A DNA stretch of 64,000 nucleotides. It comes from Saccharopolyspora shandongensis. GTDB lineage: Bacteria > Actinomycetota > Actinomycetes > Mycobacteriales > Pseudonocardiaceae. This document shows positions 25,265-33,654 of the stretch, piece by piece. The position numbers and the translations under genes are program-made. Positions within the stretch are counted from its first letter, which is position 1, and each line of letters begins with the position of its first letter. The stretch is taken from contig NZ_FNOK01000007.1 in assembly GCF_900106995.1 (NCBI RefSeq), positions 1 through 64,000 on the forward strand. Reading direction: 5' to 3'. The notes beneath the pieces were generated by a model. It was given only the letters and a program-made list of their open reading frames with translations, had not been told where the DNA came from and did not search any database.

Positions 25265-26588
25265 ACGCGCTCCGCACCGGGCCGAAATCGTCCACAGTGG
25301 AGCGCGCGGCGAGGAACGCCACGAACAGGCCCACCAGCAGCGCCGCCCGGCCCCAGACGCCGATCATCAGCGCCTGCGACGTGAAACCGTCGTGGATGCC
25401 GTTCGGCTCGCCCGCCATGTTCAGGTAGAACCAGCGGAAGATGCTGATGCCCATCGCCAGGTCCGCCACCAGGTACGCCAGGATCCAGCCCCAGCGCACC
25501 GCCACCAGCACGAAGAACGGCAGCAGCCACAACGTGTACTGCGGCGAATGCACCTTGTGCAGCAACAGGAAACCGCACAACATCGCCGCCGACACCTGGA
25601 TCCACGGATACGTCCCGGTGCGCTCGTAGCGCAACCAGCCCACCGCGCAAGCCACCGCGAACGACAGCAGCATCAGCAGCGGCGACACCACGCTCATCGC
25701 CGACTGGAAGCCCTCGTACTCGGTCCAATGCCGGAAACCCCAGTACCAGATGGAGTTCGTGCTGATGTCCACCTGCCGCCGGGACTGGAAGTCGAACGAC
25801 GCCAACCAGCCGCCGAACCCGGCCAGCATGAACGGCACGTTCGCCAGCACCGCCGTTCCGACTGCGGCCCCCGCCACCTGCAGCGCGCCGCGCACGTCGA
25901 ACCGCCGCTCGTCGCGGCCCTCGGTCAGCACGTACAACGCCAACGGCAGCACGAAAAGCGCCGGGTACAGCTTCAGCGCGAAACCCAGGCCCAACAGCAC
26001 CGCGGCCGCCGTCGCCCGCCGGCGCAACGACGCCGACGTCCACCGGTGCACGACGAACACCGCGGCCACCGCGCACGCCACCACCGGCAGGTCCCAGTTG
26101 TGGAAGGCGTAGAGCACCAGCGGCGGGCTCAACGCCCACAACAACGCCCGCCAACCGCTCAACCGGCCCAACCACCACGCGACGGCCAACCCGAACGGCG
26201 CCATCAACAACGCCGACAAGGCCAGGAAACCCGCGTCCGTGTCGGCGAACCAAGCGCCCACCCAGATCAGCACGCCGGTCAGCACCGGGTACTCGACCAC
26301 GCCGCCGTACAACGTCCCGTCGGGCTCGATCCCGCCGTGCACGTACGGGAAGACGTGCCGGTCGATGTCCCGGCCGACCCACAGGTTCTGGATGTCGGAG
26401 TAGCACACGTCGCCGTACGCGCGCTCCTGGTAAGCGGGCTCCGAACGCCCCCACTCGTCGAAGAGCGGGCCGGTGCAACGCGCCTTGTTGGCATACCCCA
26501 GCGCCAACGCCAACGCGGTGAACATGCACAGCGCGACCAAGCCGGAGATCGTCAACCTGCGGGCCGTCTTGACGCCGATGCCGATCAC
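25233..26588 (-). CDS. polytopic glycosyltransferase-like membrane protein (GT87/DUF2029-like)
   Basis: A 451-residue membrane protein with about ten to twelve TM helices. A periplasmic-type loop after TM1 reads CTGPLFDEWGRSEPAYQERA, followed by YSDIQNLWVGRDI and EYPVLTGVLIWVG, a layout like GT-C glycosyltransferases such as GT87 mannosyltransferases that use polyprenyl-phosphate sugars. A later loop NWDLPVVAC and KVHSPQYTLWLLPFFVL fit the group. The GTG at 26588 is the only sensible start; its ribosome site is weak. The acceptor is unknown. Confidence 0.72.
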   Translation of the reverse strand: MIGIGVKTARRLTISGLVALCMFTALALALGYANKARCTGPLFDEWGRSEPAYQERAYGDVCYSDIQNLWVGRDIDRHVFPYVHGGIEPDGTLYGGVVEYPVLTGVLIWVGAWFADTDAGFLALSALLMAPFGLAVAWWLGRLSGWRALLWALSPPLVLYAFHNWDLPVVACAVAAVFVVHRWTSASLRRRATAAAVLLGLGFALKLYPALFVLPLALYVLTEGRDERRFDVRGALQVAGAAVGTAVLANVPFMLAGFGGWLASFDFQSRRQVDISTNSIWYWGFRHWTEYEGFQSAMSVVSPLLMLLSFAVACAVGWLRYERTGTYPWIQVSAAMLCGFLLLHKVHSPQYTLWLLPFFVLVAVRWGWILAYLVADLAMGISIFRWFYLNMAGEPNGIHDGFTSQALMIGVWGRAALLVGLFVAFLAARSTVDDFGPVRSAFKLRSESPVP

Positions 26589-26620
26589 TCCCGTTCGATA
26601 CCGCGAAGAAGTCGAAGCGT

Positions 26621-27388
26621 TCAGGCGACCTTGCCGCGGAGGAACGCGATGTCGTCGGCCTGGCCTTCGTCCGGCGTCTCCACCACCACCGGCGCCCCGG
26701 CGCTCGCGCACACCGCGACCAGCAGGTCCGGATCGATGTTGCCCGCGCCGATGTTGGCGTGCCGGTCCCGCGAGGAGCCGAACTCGTCCCGCGAATCGTT
26801 GAGGTGCACCAGATCGATCCGCCCGGTGATCGCCTTCACCCGGTCGACGATGTCCAGCAGCTCCTCGCCCGCGGCGTGCGCGTGGCAGGTGTCCAGGCAG
26901 AAACCCGCCCCGAACTCGCCGACCGCATCCCACAACCGCGCCAGCGCGTCGAACCGCCGCGCCATCGCATTGGCGCCGCCAGCGGTGTTCTCGATCAGGA
27001 TAGGCACGCCGAAACCGCCGTCCGCGGCCTGCCGCTCGAACAGCTTCCGCCAGTTCGACACGCCCTCGGCCGGTGCATCGTCCTTGGTCACGTGCCCGCC
27101 GTGCACGATCAGGCCCGTCGCGCCCACCGCGGCCGCCGCAGTCGCCTGCTGCGCCACGGCCTTGCGGGACGGGATCCGGATCCGGTTGTTCAGCGAGGCC
27201 ACGTTGATCACGTACGGGGCGTGGATGAACACCTCGACGTCGCTGTCGCGCAACTGCTCCGCCTGCGGATGCGGCTTCGGGGCCTTCCAGCCCTGCGGAT
27301 CCGACAGGAAGAACTGCACGACCTCCGCGCCGCGCTCGGCGGCGGCGGCCAACGGGTCATCATCGCGAACGTGGGCGCCGATACGCAT
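26621..27388 (-). CDS. nfo: endonuclease IV (AP endonuclease, Nfo)
   Basis: A 255-residue TIM-barrel AP endonuclease that nicks abasic DNA in base excision repair. Zinc-site motifs are visible: [50 protein letters not shown] and VVETPDEG. Length is slightly below the usual 280 residues but all core strands are there. It is 32 bases upstream of the glycosyltransferase on the same strand and may be co-transcribed by chance. Confidence in the family is high. Confidence 0.9.
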   Translation of the reverse strand: MRIGAHVRDDDPLAAAAERGAEVVQFFLSDPQGWKAPKPHPQAEQLRDSDVEVFIHAPYVINVASLNNRIRIPSRKAVAQQATAAAAVGATGLIVHGGHVTKDDAPAEGVSNWRKLFERQAADGGFGVPILIENTAGGANAMARRFDALARLWDAVGEFGAGFCLDTCHAHAAGEELLDIVDRVKAITGRIDLVHLNDSRDEFGSSRDRHANIGAGNIDPDLLVAVCASAGAPVVVETPDEGQADDIAFLRGKVA

Positions 27389-27557
27389 ACCCGAAGTCTA
27401 GGCGGCCGACCGGACCGCCTCCCGGCGGCGTGAACGGCCCGCTCCCACAGCACGGGAACCCACGGGTTTTCCCCCCGGGCGTCACCAATGGCGGTGTTCG
27501 CGCGTTATTAATCTTGAGAGAGTGATCGGCATTCGCATGGCCGTGGGGAGACGAGAC

Positions 27558-28499
27558 ATGGGAGCACGGGGGAAACCCAATCCGCTGGTCCGGCCGAACG
27601 CGTTCGGCCGAACCGTGTCCGCGGGGCTGGTCGGATTAGCGATCACCGCGAGCACCTTCCTCGGCGCCGGCGCCGCCTACGCGGCCGACCCGCTGGTCGT
27701 CGACCAGCCCCTGGCCATCGTCGACGCGGAACCCGGCCAGCAGATCACCATCGCGCCGTCGACGCTCGACTTCAAGGTCCGCGAGGCCGTGCTGCTCGCC
27801 ATGCCGCTGGCCTTCGGCCAGGCCGACGACGCCGCCAAGAAGTTCGCCGCCCTGACGCCGATCTCGCTCGGGTCCGCGCGGGAGGGCCGCACCTTCTACT
27901 CCGGCAAGGACATCGCCGAGGCCGCCGCGCCCCGGCTCGCCGAGATCGGCCTGCCCGAGAAGAAGGTCGAAGCGGTCACCTGGCACTTCACCAACCTGGT
28001 CAGCATCGGCAACGCCCTCACCGTGAAGGTCGCGAAGCCCGCGGTCGAACCGCCGCCGCCCACCTCGCATCAGCCGCCGCCCGAGACTCCCAAGCCGACG
28101 CCGAACCCGCCGCCCAGCACGAACCCGGCGCCGCCGAGCCCCACCCTGCCGTCGCCCACCGCCCCGCCACCGGCTGTGACGCCCAGCGGCGGGGCACCGG
28201 GAGCGCTCAGCGTCCTGCCGCCCAGCCTGCGGGACCTCCAGGGCGGCTCGCTGCCGTGGGCGCAGGCCCGCTACGGCCAGGTGCCGGGCCTGGTGCCGGA
28301 CATCGGCGACCTCGCGCAGCAGTCCCAGGAGCAGCAGAAGGCACGTGAGCAGCAGGAGGAGATCCGCGCCGCGGGCAAGGCGGAGGCCTTGCCGACCGAG
28401 GTGACGGAGCGGGTGGCGGCCCCGGTGCTGCTCGCCGCGATCTCGCTGGCGGTGGTCACGGCGGCCCTCGTCCGCAGCTGGGTCCTCCGCCGCTACTGA
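27558..28499 (+). CDS. secreted proline-rich protein with C-terminal anchor
   Basis: A 313-residue exported protein. A signal peptide (about 1-42, VSAGLVGLAITASTFLGAGAAYA) leads into a small folded domain (about 45-155), a proline-rich linker (about 160-205; TPKPTPNPPPS-like), then a Gln/Glu-rich helix (QEQQKAREQQEEIRAAGK) and a C-terminal TM followed by RSWVLRRY. LPTEV just before the TM is only loosely sortase-like. The ATG at 27558 follows GGGGAG. It is probably a wall- or membrane-associated surface protein; function unknown. Confidence 0.78.
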   Translation: MGARGKPNPLVRPNAFGRTVSAGLVGLAITASTFLGAGAAYAADPLVVDQPLAIVDAEPGQQITIAPSTLDFKVREAVLLAMPLAFGQADDAAKKFAALTPISLGSAREGRTFYSGKDIAEAAAPRLAEIGLPEKKVEAVTWHFTNLVSIGNALTVKVAKPAVEPPPPTSHQPPPETPKPTPNPPPSTNPAPPSPTLPSPTAPPPAVTPSGGAPGALSVLPPSLRDLQGGSLPWAQARYGQVPGLVPDIGDLAQQSQEQQKAREQQEEIRAAGKAEALPTEVTERVAAPVLLAAISLAVVTAALVRSWVLRRY

Positions 28500-28530
28500 C
28501 CTTCCGCCGCCAGCCCTGGGCAGACCCCAC

Positions 28531-28595
28531 CCGGTGACCCGCAGTTTCATGTGAAACTGCGAGTCACCGGCGTGTCACACCCCGACACGCCGGTG
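28531..28595. terminator. two overlapping, mutually exclusive hairpins
   Basis: Hairpin 1 spans 28531-28570 (CCGGTGAC and GCAGTTTCA arms with one mismatch). Hairpin 2 pairs CACCGGCGTGTC (28565-28576) with 28584-28595 in a perfect 12-bp stem. They share 28565-28570, so only one can form at a time. They lie after the secreted-protein stop and well before rpsF, so termination is likely, with alternative folding an option. Confidence 0.7.
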
Positions 28596-28646
28596 CCTGT
28601 GGACAACTCCCGCAATTTGAATGGAAATCGGGCCATCGATTTCCAT

Positions 28647-28699
28647 TGAGGGTTTTTCATCCCGGCACCGCCACGCAGAACGAGGTTGGAAAAACCTCA
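28647..28699 (-). repeat. 53-bp internal-deletion derivative of the dispersed element
   Basis: Read on the minus strand it begins TGAGGTTTTTCCAACCTCG, continues into GCGTGGCGGTG, then jumps to GGATGAAAAACCCTCA. These are exactly the two ends of copy C (35944-36201) with the whole hairpin removed. The ends TGAGG and CCTCA are inverted. It sits in the spacer before rpsF, beside a further dyad, AATGGAAATCG with its complement at 28618-28645. Confidence 0.8.
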
Positions 28700-28855
28700 T
28701 TGAAATCGCGGACCCCCGGACGTCGTCGGGGGTGGGGCGGGGGGATGACGGCGGTGTCGGTGCCGCTTGCTAGCCTTGTTCAGTTCGTCGACGCGAACGA
28801 CCCTCCTGCCACGGAAAGTCCGTGGCCGTGAGTCCACAGGAGGTGAATGGTCTTC

Positions 28856-29197
28856 ATGCGTCACTATGAGCTCATGGTCATCCTGGACCCGAGCCTGGAC
28901 GAGCGCACCGTCGCTCCGTCCTTGGAGAACTTCCTCAACGTTGTCCGCAACGACGGTGGCACCGTCGAGAAGGTCGACGTCTGGGGCCGCCGGCGGCTCT
29001 CGTTCGAGATCGAGAAGAACGCCGAGGGCATCTACGTCGTCCTGGACCTCAACAGCGAGCCGGCCACCATCAAGGAACTGGACCGGCAGCTGAACCTCAA
29101 CGAGTCGATCCTGCGGACGAAGGTCATCCGCAAGATCGTCGAGCCCCGCAAGGTCGCGCGCGCCGCCAAGGCCCGCGCCGCTCAGGCGTCCGCCTGA
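28856..29197 (+). CDS. rpsF: ribosomal protein bS6
   Basis: A 113-residue S6, a 30S platform protein that binds 16S rRNA with S18. Sequence is typical: [19 protein letters not shown], then [20 protein letters not shown] and [11 protein letters not shown]. An ATG three codons earlier (28847) directly abuts AGGAGGTGA, so either start is possible; MRHYEL is the usual family N-terminus and is used here. First gene of the conserved rpsF-ssb-rpsR-rplI operon. Confidence 0.95.
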   Translation: MRHYELMVILDPSLDERTVAPSLENFLNVVRNDGGTVEKVDVWGRRRLSFEIEKNAEGIYVVLDLNSEPATIKELDRQLNLNESILRTKVIRKIVEPRKVARAAKARAAQASA

Positions 29198-29239
29198 CCG
29201 GCCCGATTCCGCTAACGACCAGACTGGAGTCCCCAGGTC

Positions 29240-29722
29240 ATGGCTGGTGAAACGGTAATCACGGTGGTCGGCAACCTGACCGCCGACCCGGAGCTGCGCT
29301 TCACCCCTTCCGGTGCCGCGGTCGCGAACTTCACGGTCGCGTCCACGCCCCGGACCTTCGATCGCCAGTCCGGCGAGTGGAAGGACGGCGAGGCCCTGTT
29401 CCTGCGCTGCAACATCTGGCGGCAGGCCGCGGAGAACGTGGCCGAGTCGCTGACCCGCGGCATGCGGGTGGTCGTGCAGGGCAGGCTGCGGCAGCGTTCC
29501 TTCGAGACGAAGGAAGGCGAGAAGCGCACTGTCGTCGAGCTTGAGGTCGACGAGATCGGGCCGTCCCTGCGCTACGCGACCGCCAAGGTGAACAAGGTCA
29601 GCCGTGGCGGCAGTGGCTTCAGCGGTGGTGGGGGCCCGTCCGGTCCCCCGGCCGACGACCCGTGGGGTTCCGCGCCGCCCGCCGGCTCCGGTGGTGGGTT
29701 CAGCGACGAGCCGCCGTTCTAA
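29240..29722 (+). CDS. ssb: single-stranded DNA-binding protein
   Basis: A 160-residue SSB. Residues 1-110 are the OB fold ([53 protein letters not shown]); the rest is a Gly/Pro-rich linker ending in the acidic tip SDEPPF, the DDIPF-like tail that recruits repair and replication proteins. Position between rpsF and rpsR is conserved. Length and domain order are normal for actinobacteria. Confidence 0.97.
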   Translation: MAGETVITVVGNLTADPELRFTPSGAAVANFTVASTPRTFDRQSGEWKDGEALFLRCNIWRQAAENVAESLTRGMRVVVQGRLRQRSFETKEGEKRTVVELEVDEIGPSLRYATAKVNKVSRGGSGFSGGGGPSGPPADDPWGSAPPAGSGGGFSDEPPF

Positions 29723-29767
29723 ACGGCGCAGCAACGCTTACGAAGTTTTCGCTCAGGAGGAAGACCG

Positions 29768-30004
29768 ATGGCCAAGGCGCCCGTGCGCAAGCCGAAGAAG
29801 AAGGTCTGCGTGTTCTGCAAGGACAAGGCGGCGCAGATCGACTACAAGGACACGACGCTGCTGCGGAAGTACATCTCCGACCGCGGCAAGATCCGTGCCC
29901 GTCGCGTGACCGGCAACTGCAGCCAGCACCAGCGCGACGTCGCCATCGCGGTGAAGAACGCCCGCGAGATGGCCCTGCTGCCCTACACCTCGACCGCTCG
30001 CTGA
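29768..30004 (+). CDS. rpsR: ribosomal protein bS18, zinc-binding form
   Basis: A 78-residue S18 with the zinc-ribbon cysteines present (KVCVFCKDK, and NCSQHQR later), the C+ form that is replaced by a zinc-free paralog under zinc starvation in actinobacteria. Core motif [21 protein letters not shown] is complete. AGGAGG lies eight bases before the ATG. Third gene of the operon; works with S6. Confidence 0.96.
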   Translation: MAKAPVRKPKKKVCVFCKDKAAQIDYKDTTLLRKYISDRGKIRARRVTGNCSQHQRDVAIAVKNAREMALLPYTSTAR

Positions 30005-30022
30005 CCCGGAAGGAGACACGTC

Positions 30023-30475
30023 GTGAAGATCATCCTCACCGCTGACGTGACCGGTCTTGGCGAGTCTGGCGACATCGTCGAGGTCAAGGACGGTTACGCG
30101 CGCAACTACCTGCTGCCCCGCAGCCTGGCCATCGTGGCCACCAAGGGCGCGCAGAAGCAGATCGAAACGATCCGCCGCGTGCAGGAGAACCGCCGGGTGC
30201 GCAACCTGGAGCACGCCCACGAGCTCAAGCAGCAGCTGAAGGACCTCGGCACGGTCGCGCTGACCGCGAAGGTGTCCTCGCAGGGCAAGCTGTTCGGCTC
30301 GATCACCAGCGGCGACATCGTCACCGCTGTGCGCAAGGCCGGTGGCCCGAACCTGGACAAGCGCTCCGTCGAGCTGCGCGGCCACATCAAGTCGCTCGGC
30401 AAGCACGTCGTCGACGTGCAGCTGCACCCGGACGTGACGGCCAACGTCAGCGTCCAGGTCGCCGGCGAGCAGTGA
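30023..30475 (+). CDS. rplI: ribosomal protein bL9
   Basis: A 150-residue L9 of the 50S stalk base: N-terminal domain MKIILTADVTGLGESGDIVEVKDGYARNYLLP (shown in part), a connecting helix rich in charged residues, and a C-terminal domain. The ATG-equivalent GTG at 30023 follows GGAAGGAG. Last gene of the operon; a hairpin terminator follows. Confidence 0.95.
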   Translation: MKIILTADVTGLGESGDIVEVKDGYARNYLLPRSLAIVATKGAQKQIETIRRVQENRRVRNLEHAHELKQQLKDLGTVALTAKVSSQGKLFGSITSGDIVTAVRKAGGPNLDKRSVELRGHIKSLGKHVVDVQLHPDVTANVSVQVAGEQ

Positions 30476-30502
30476 CCCGGTAGTACCGGTTTCAACAACG
30501 CG

Positions 30503-30543
30503 GCATCGTCCACTCCGGCATTCGTGTGACGGGTGGACGATGC
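30503..30543 (+). terminator. rpsF operon terminator hairpin
   Basis: GCATCGTCCAC (30503-30513) pairs perfectly with GTGGACGATGC (30533-30543); pairing can extend a few bases outward. It begins 28 bases after the rplI stop. No clear T-run follows, as is common in actinobacterial terminators. Confidence 0.75.
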
Positions 30544-30628
30544 TGCGTCCGGTGCGCGCACCGGTTGTCACGGCGGAGGCCGAGCCTCGCCGAGTTCCGA
30601 CACGCCGATGAGAGCGACACGCCGGGAC

Positions 30629-30793
30629 TTTTCCACGGATTTCTTCCACAGCCTTCGCACAGGGGCTGAACTGGGGTTTTTTGTCGATCATGCCGACTTG
30701 TCCCCAAGTTGTCCCCAGCTGCGTGGAAGGCTGCCGCGAGTTATCCCCAGCTCGATTCGATCTATCCACAGGTTGTCCCGAGCTTTGTCCACA
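30629..30793 (+). promoter_or_regulatory. cluster of DnaA-box-like 9-mers upstream of dnaB
   Basis: Same-strand matches to TTGTCCACA: TTGTCCCCA at 30698 and 30709, TTATCCCCA at 30741, CTATCCACA at 30762, TTGTCCCGA at 30773 and a perfect TTGTCCACA at 30785. Weaker TTTTCCACG and TCTTCCACA occur at 30629 and 30642. All point toward dnaB. The rest of the 393-base spacer (30476-30868) has the rplI terminator and presumably the dnaB promoter. DnaA control of dnaB or DnaA titration is inferred. Confidence 0.75.
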
Positions 30794-30868
30794 GCTTGAT
30801 TTGCCTGCTCCAGGCGGGCGATCTAGCTTCGCGCGCGGGCGTTCACGCACACCACGCGTGAAGGCCTT

Positions 30869-33526
30869 GTGCCGGAGGAGGTGACGGGTCCGGTGGCGGT
30901 GCCCGACGAGCAGGAAGATCCGTACTTCGACAGCGACGGCGGGTCGAGCAGCAGCACCACCTTCGAACGGCAGCCACCGCAGGACCTCGCCGCAGAGCAA
31001 TCGGTGCTCGGCGGCATGATGCTGAGCAAGGACGCCATCGCCGACGTCGTCGAGGTGCTCAGCCCCAACGACTTCTACCGCCCGGCGCACCAGGCGATCT
31101 ACGACTGCGTCCTCGACCTCTACGGCCGCGGCGAACCGGCGGACGCGATCACCGTGTCGGCGGAGCTGGAACGCCGCCAGGAGCTGCTCAAGGTCGGCGG
31201 CGCGCCGTACCTGCACACCCTGATCGCCACGGTGCCCACGGCGGCGAACGCCGGCTACTACGCGGAGATCGTCTCGGAGAAGGCGATCCTGCGCCGCCTG
31301 GTGGAGGCGGGCACCCGGATCGTCCAGCTCGGCTACCACGGCTCCGAGGGCGCGGCGATCGAAGAGGTCGTCGACCGGGCCCAGTCCGCGATCTACGACG
31401 TGACGGAGCGCAAGGCCAGCGAGGACTACCACGTCCTCGAAGAACTCCTCCAGCCGACGATGGACGAGATCGACGCCATCGCCTCGCGAGGCGGCCAGTC
31501 CCAAGGCATCCCAACGGGTTTCGTCGACCTCGACGGCCTGACCAACGGCCTCCACCCGGGTCAGATGATCATCGTCGCGGCCCGGCCCGGTGTGGGAAAG
31601 GCGCTCTCGCTGGACACGCCGCTGCCGACCCCGGACGGCTGGACGACGATGGGCGAGGTCGCGGTCGGCGACCACCTGATCGGCGCGGACGGCAAGCCGA
31701 CGAAGGTCGTTGCGGCGACCGAGGTCATGCAAGACCGCCCCTGCTACGAGGTCGAGTTCTCCGATGGCACGGTCATCACCGCCGATGCCCAGCACCAGTG
31801 GTTGACCGACACCCGGGCATCGCGGAAGTCGGCTCAAGCCGCTGCGGTCGCATACAACCGCACCCGCAACCAACGAACTTTTGCGGAAGTGCGGACGACT
31901 GAGGAGATCGCGGCCACCCTGCGCTGCAACACCGCCGACCGACGGCTCAACCACTCGGTGAACGCCGCGCGGGCACTAGACCTGCCGGAGCGAGAACTCC
32001 CCATCGCGCCCTACGTGCTGGGTGTCTGGCTGGGTGATGGCACATCGGCGTCGGCGGCCTTCACGAGCGACGATCCAGAGATCGCGATGTACGTGGAAGC
32101 GGAGGGCTACCGCGCTCCGCAAATGCGCTACCGCTACTACGGAATCCGGTTCGCGGAGTCCGAACCCGTCGCCGAGCGGACGTGCGTCGTTTGCGGTGCC
32201 GAGTTCGTGCCGAGGACCAGCCAAGTGCGGACGTGCGGCAAGAGCTGCGGCGACAAGGCCCGTCTCGTCTCCGAACCGGTGTCGCAGCCGACGTGCCCGG
32301 ACTGCGGAGAGCCGACATGCGGACTGCGCCAGTGCCAGGCATGCCGGAACGAACGGGGGACTGTTCAGGCACTGCTCCGGACAATGGGCGTGCTGGGCAA
32401 CAAGCACATCCCGGCTGAGTACCTCCGAGGCTCCGAATCCCAACGCCGAGCCATCCTCGCGGGCCTTCTCGACACCGATGGCACGGTGGCACCGAGTGGC
32501 TCCGTGCAGTTCAGCGTGACCAACGAGCGGCTTGCCCGCGACGTGTACGAGCTCGTCGTCGGTCTCGGCTACCGCTGCACCTTGACGACCAAGGGGGTTC
32601 GTGGCCGAACGGAAGCGTCGTCCACGGCCTTCACGCTCACGTTCACCACGCAGGACGATGTCTTCCGGCTGAATCGCAAGAAGCTGGTCCACAAGGAGCG
32701 CAACGCGCGTACTCCCCGGATGGTCGGAACTCGCTTCATCACCGACGTGCGGCCGGTGGCGAGCGTGCCGGTTCGATGCGTCGAGGTGAATTCGTCGGAT
32801 CACCTGTACCTGGCCGGCCGATCGATGATTCCGACGCACAACTCCACGCTTGGACTGGACATCGCCAGGTCGGCGTCGGTGAAGCACGGGCTCGGGAGCG
32901 TCATCTTCTCGCTGGAAATGAGCCGCACCGAGATCGTCATGCGCATGCTCTCCGCCGAGGCGCGGATCCGGCTCGGCGACATGCGCGGTGGCCGGATGAG
33001 CGACGACGACTGGACGCGGTTGGCGCGGCGGATGAGCGAGATCAGCGAGGCGCCGCTGTTCGTCGACGACTCGCCGAACCTCACGATGATGGAGATCCGC
33101 GCGAAGGCCCGGCGGCTCAAGCAGCGCCACGACATCCAGCTGATCGTGCTGGACTACCTGCAGCTGATGACCTCCGGCAAGCGCGTCGAGTCCCGGCAGC
33201 AGGAGGTCTCGGAGTTCTCCCGAAACCTCAAGCTGCTGGCCAAGGAACTCGAAGTGCCGCTGATCGCGATCTCCCAGCTGAACCGAGGCCCGGAACAGCG
33301 GACGGACAAGCGCCCGCAGCTCTCGGACCTACGTGAATCCGGTTCGCTTGAGCAGGACGCGGACATGGTGATCCTGATCCACCGGCCGGACGCGTTCGAG
33401 CGGGACGATCCGCGGATGGGCGAGGCGGACCTGATCCTGGCGAAGCACCGTGCGGGCCCGACGGCCACGATCACGGTCGCCCACCAGCTGCACTACAGCC
33501 GCTTCGTCGACATGGCCCAGGAGTAG
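30869..33526 (+). CDS. dnaB: replicative DNA helicase DnaB with intein
   Basis: An 885-residue precursor: 471 residues of DnaB plus a 414-residue intein. The N-terminal domain (RQPPQDLAAEQSVLGGMMLS, PTAANAGYYAEIVSEKA) and RecA-like domain (TGFVDLDGLTNGLHPGQM, Walker A GVGK/S, later QLIVLDYLQLM, RESGSLEQDADMVILIHR) are typical. The intein interrupts Walker A between Lys244 and the Ser, so unspliced protein cannot bind ATP properly. The GTG at 30869 is used; GTG codons at 30881 and 30893 are alternatives. DnaB unwinds DNA at the replication fork. Confidence 0.95.
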   Translation: MPEEVTGPVAVPDEQEDPYFDSDGGSSSSTTFERQPPQDLAAEQSVLGGMMLSKDAIADVVEVLSPNDFYRPAHQAIYDCVLDLYGRGEPADAITVSAELERRQELLKVGGAPYLHTLIATVPTAANAGYYAEIVSEKAILRRLVEAGTRIVQLGYHGSEGAAIEEVVDRAQSAIYDVTERKASEDYHVLEELLQPTMDEIDAIASRGGQSQGIPTGFVDLDGLTNGLHPGQMIIVAARPGVGKALSLDTPLPTPDGWTTMGEVAVGDHLIGADGKPTKVVAATEVMQDRPCYEVEFSDGTVITADAQHQWLTDTRASRKSAQAAAVAYNRTRNQRTFAEVRTTEEIAATLRCNTADRRLNHSVNAARALDLPERELPIAPYVLGVWLGDGTSASAAFTSDDPEIAMYVEAEGYRAPQMRYRYYGIRFAESEPVAERTCVVCGAEFVPRTSQVRTCGKSCGDKARLVSEPVSQPTCPDCGEPTCGLRQCQACRNERGTVQALLRTMGVLGNKHIPAEYLRGSESQRRAILAGLLDTDGTVAPSGSVQFSVTNERLARDVYELVVGLGYRCTLTTKGVRGRTEASSTAFTLTFTTQDDVFRLNRKKLVHKERNARTPRMVGTRFITDVRPVASVPVRCVEVNSSDHLYLAGRSMIPTHNSTLGLDIARSASVKHGLGSVIFSLEMSRTEIVMRMLSAEARIRLGDMRGGRMSDDDWTRLARRMSEISEAPLFVDDSPNLTMMEIRAKARRLKQRHDIQLIVLDYLQLMTSGKRVESRQQEVSEFSRNLKLLAKELEVPLIAISQLNRGPEQRTDKRPQLSDLRESGSLEQDADMVILIHRPDAFERDDPRMGEADLILAKHRAGPTATITVAHQLHYSRFVDMAQE
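31601..32842 (+). other. DnaB intein, class 3-like, with LAGLIDADG endonuclease
   Basis: Intein coding segment, 414 residues. It starts with Ala (ALSLDTPLPTPDGW) instead of Cys/Ser and ends His-Asn before the extein Ser. It has Trp67 (ADAQHQW), Cys393 (VRCVEVNSSDHL) and Thr412 (IPTHN), the W-C-T trio of class 3 inteins. The endonuclease motifs are VLGVWLGDGTS and AILAGLLDTDGTV. Between them lies a Cys-rich stretch (CVVC, CGKSC, CPDC, CGLRQCQAC), perhaps a zinc ribbon. It probably splices from DnaB, and the site resembles the mycobacterial DnaB intein site. Confidence 0.9.
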
Positions 33527-33559
33527 CCGGCTTCTTTTGAGGGTCTCAGAATTCGTGGC

Positions 33560-33615
33560 GGAATCTCGGAATGCTGGGCGGTGACGTGGCGGATCCGCCA
33601 CGGTCTTGAGATTCC
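33560..33615. terminator. nested palindrome after dnaB
   Basis: CGTGGCGGATCCGCCACG (33585-33602) is a perfect 18-bp palindrome. Outside it GGAATCTC (33560-33567) pairs with GAGATTCC (33608-33615). It sits between the convergent dnaB and P450 remnant and probably terminates both. Some words (CGTGGCGGAA, TCTCAG nearby) faintly recall the dispersed element. Confidence 0.7.
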
Positions 33616-33654
33616 ATTTCGCGCATCGGCTGCTTTCTGGTCGGCCACCGTGGA

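Noticed and set aside
30629..30793. A replication origin (oriC)
   Set aside because: DnaA boxes are present but dnaA, dnaN, gyrase genes and an AT-rich unwinding region are not; called a DnaA-box cluster instead.
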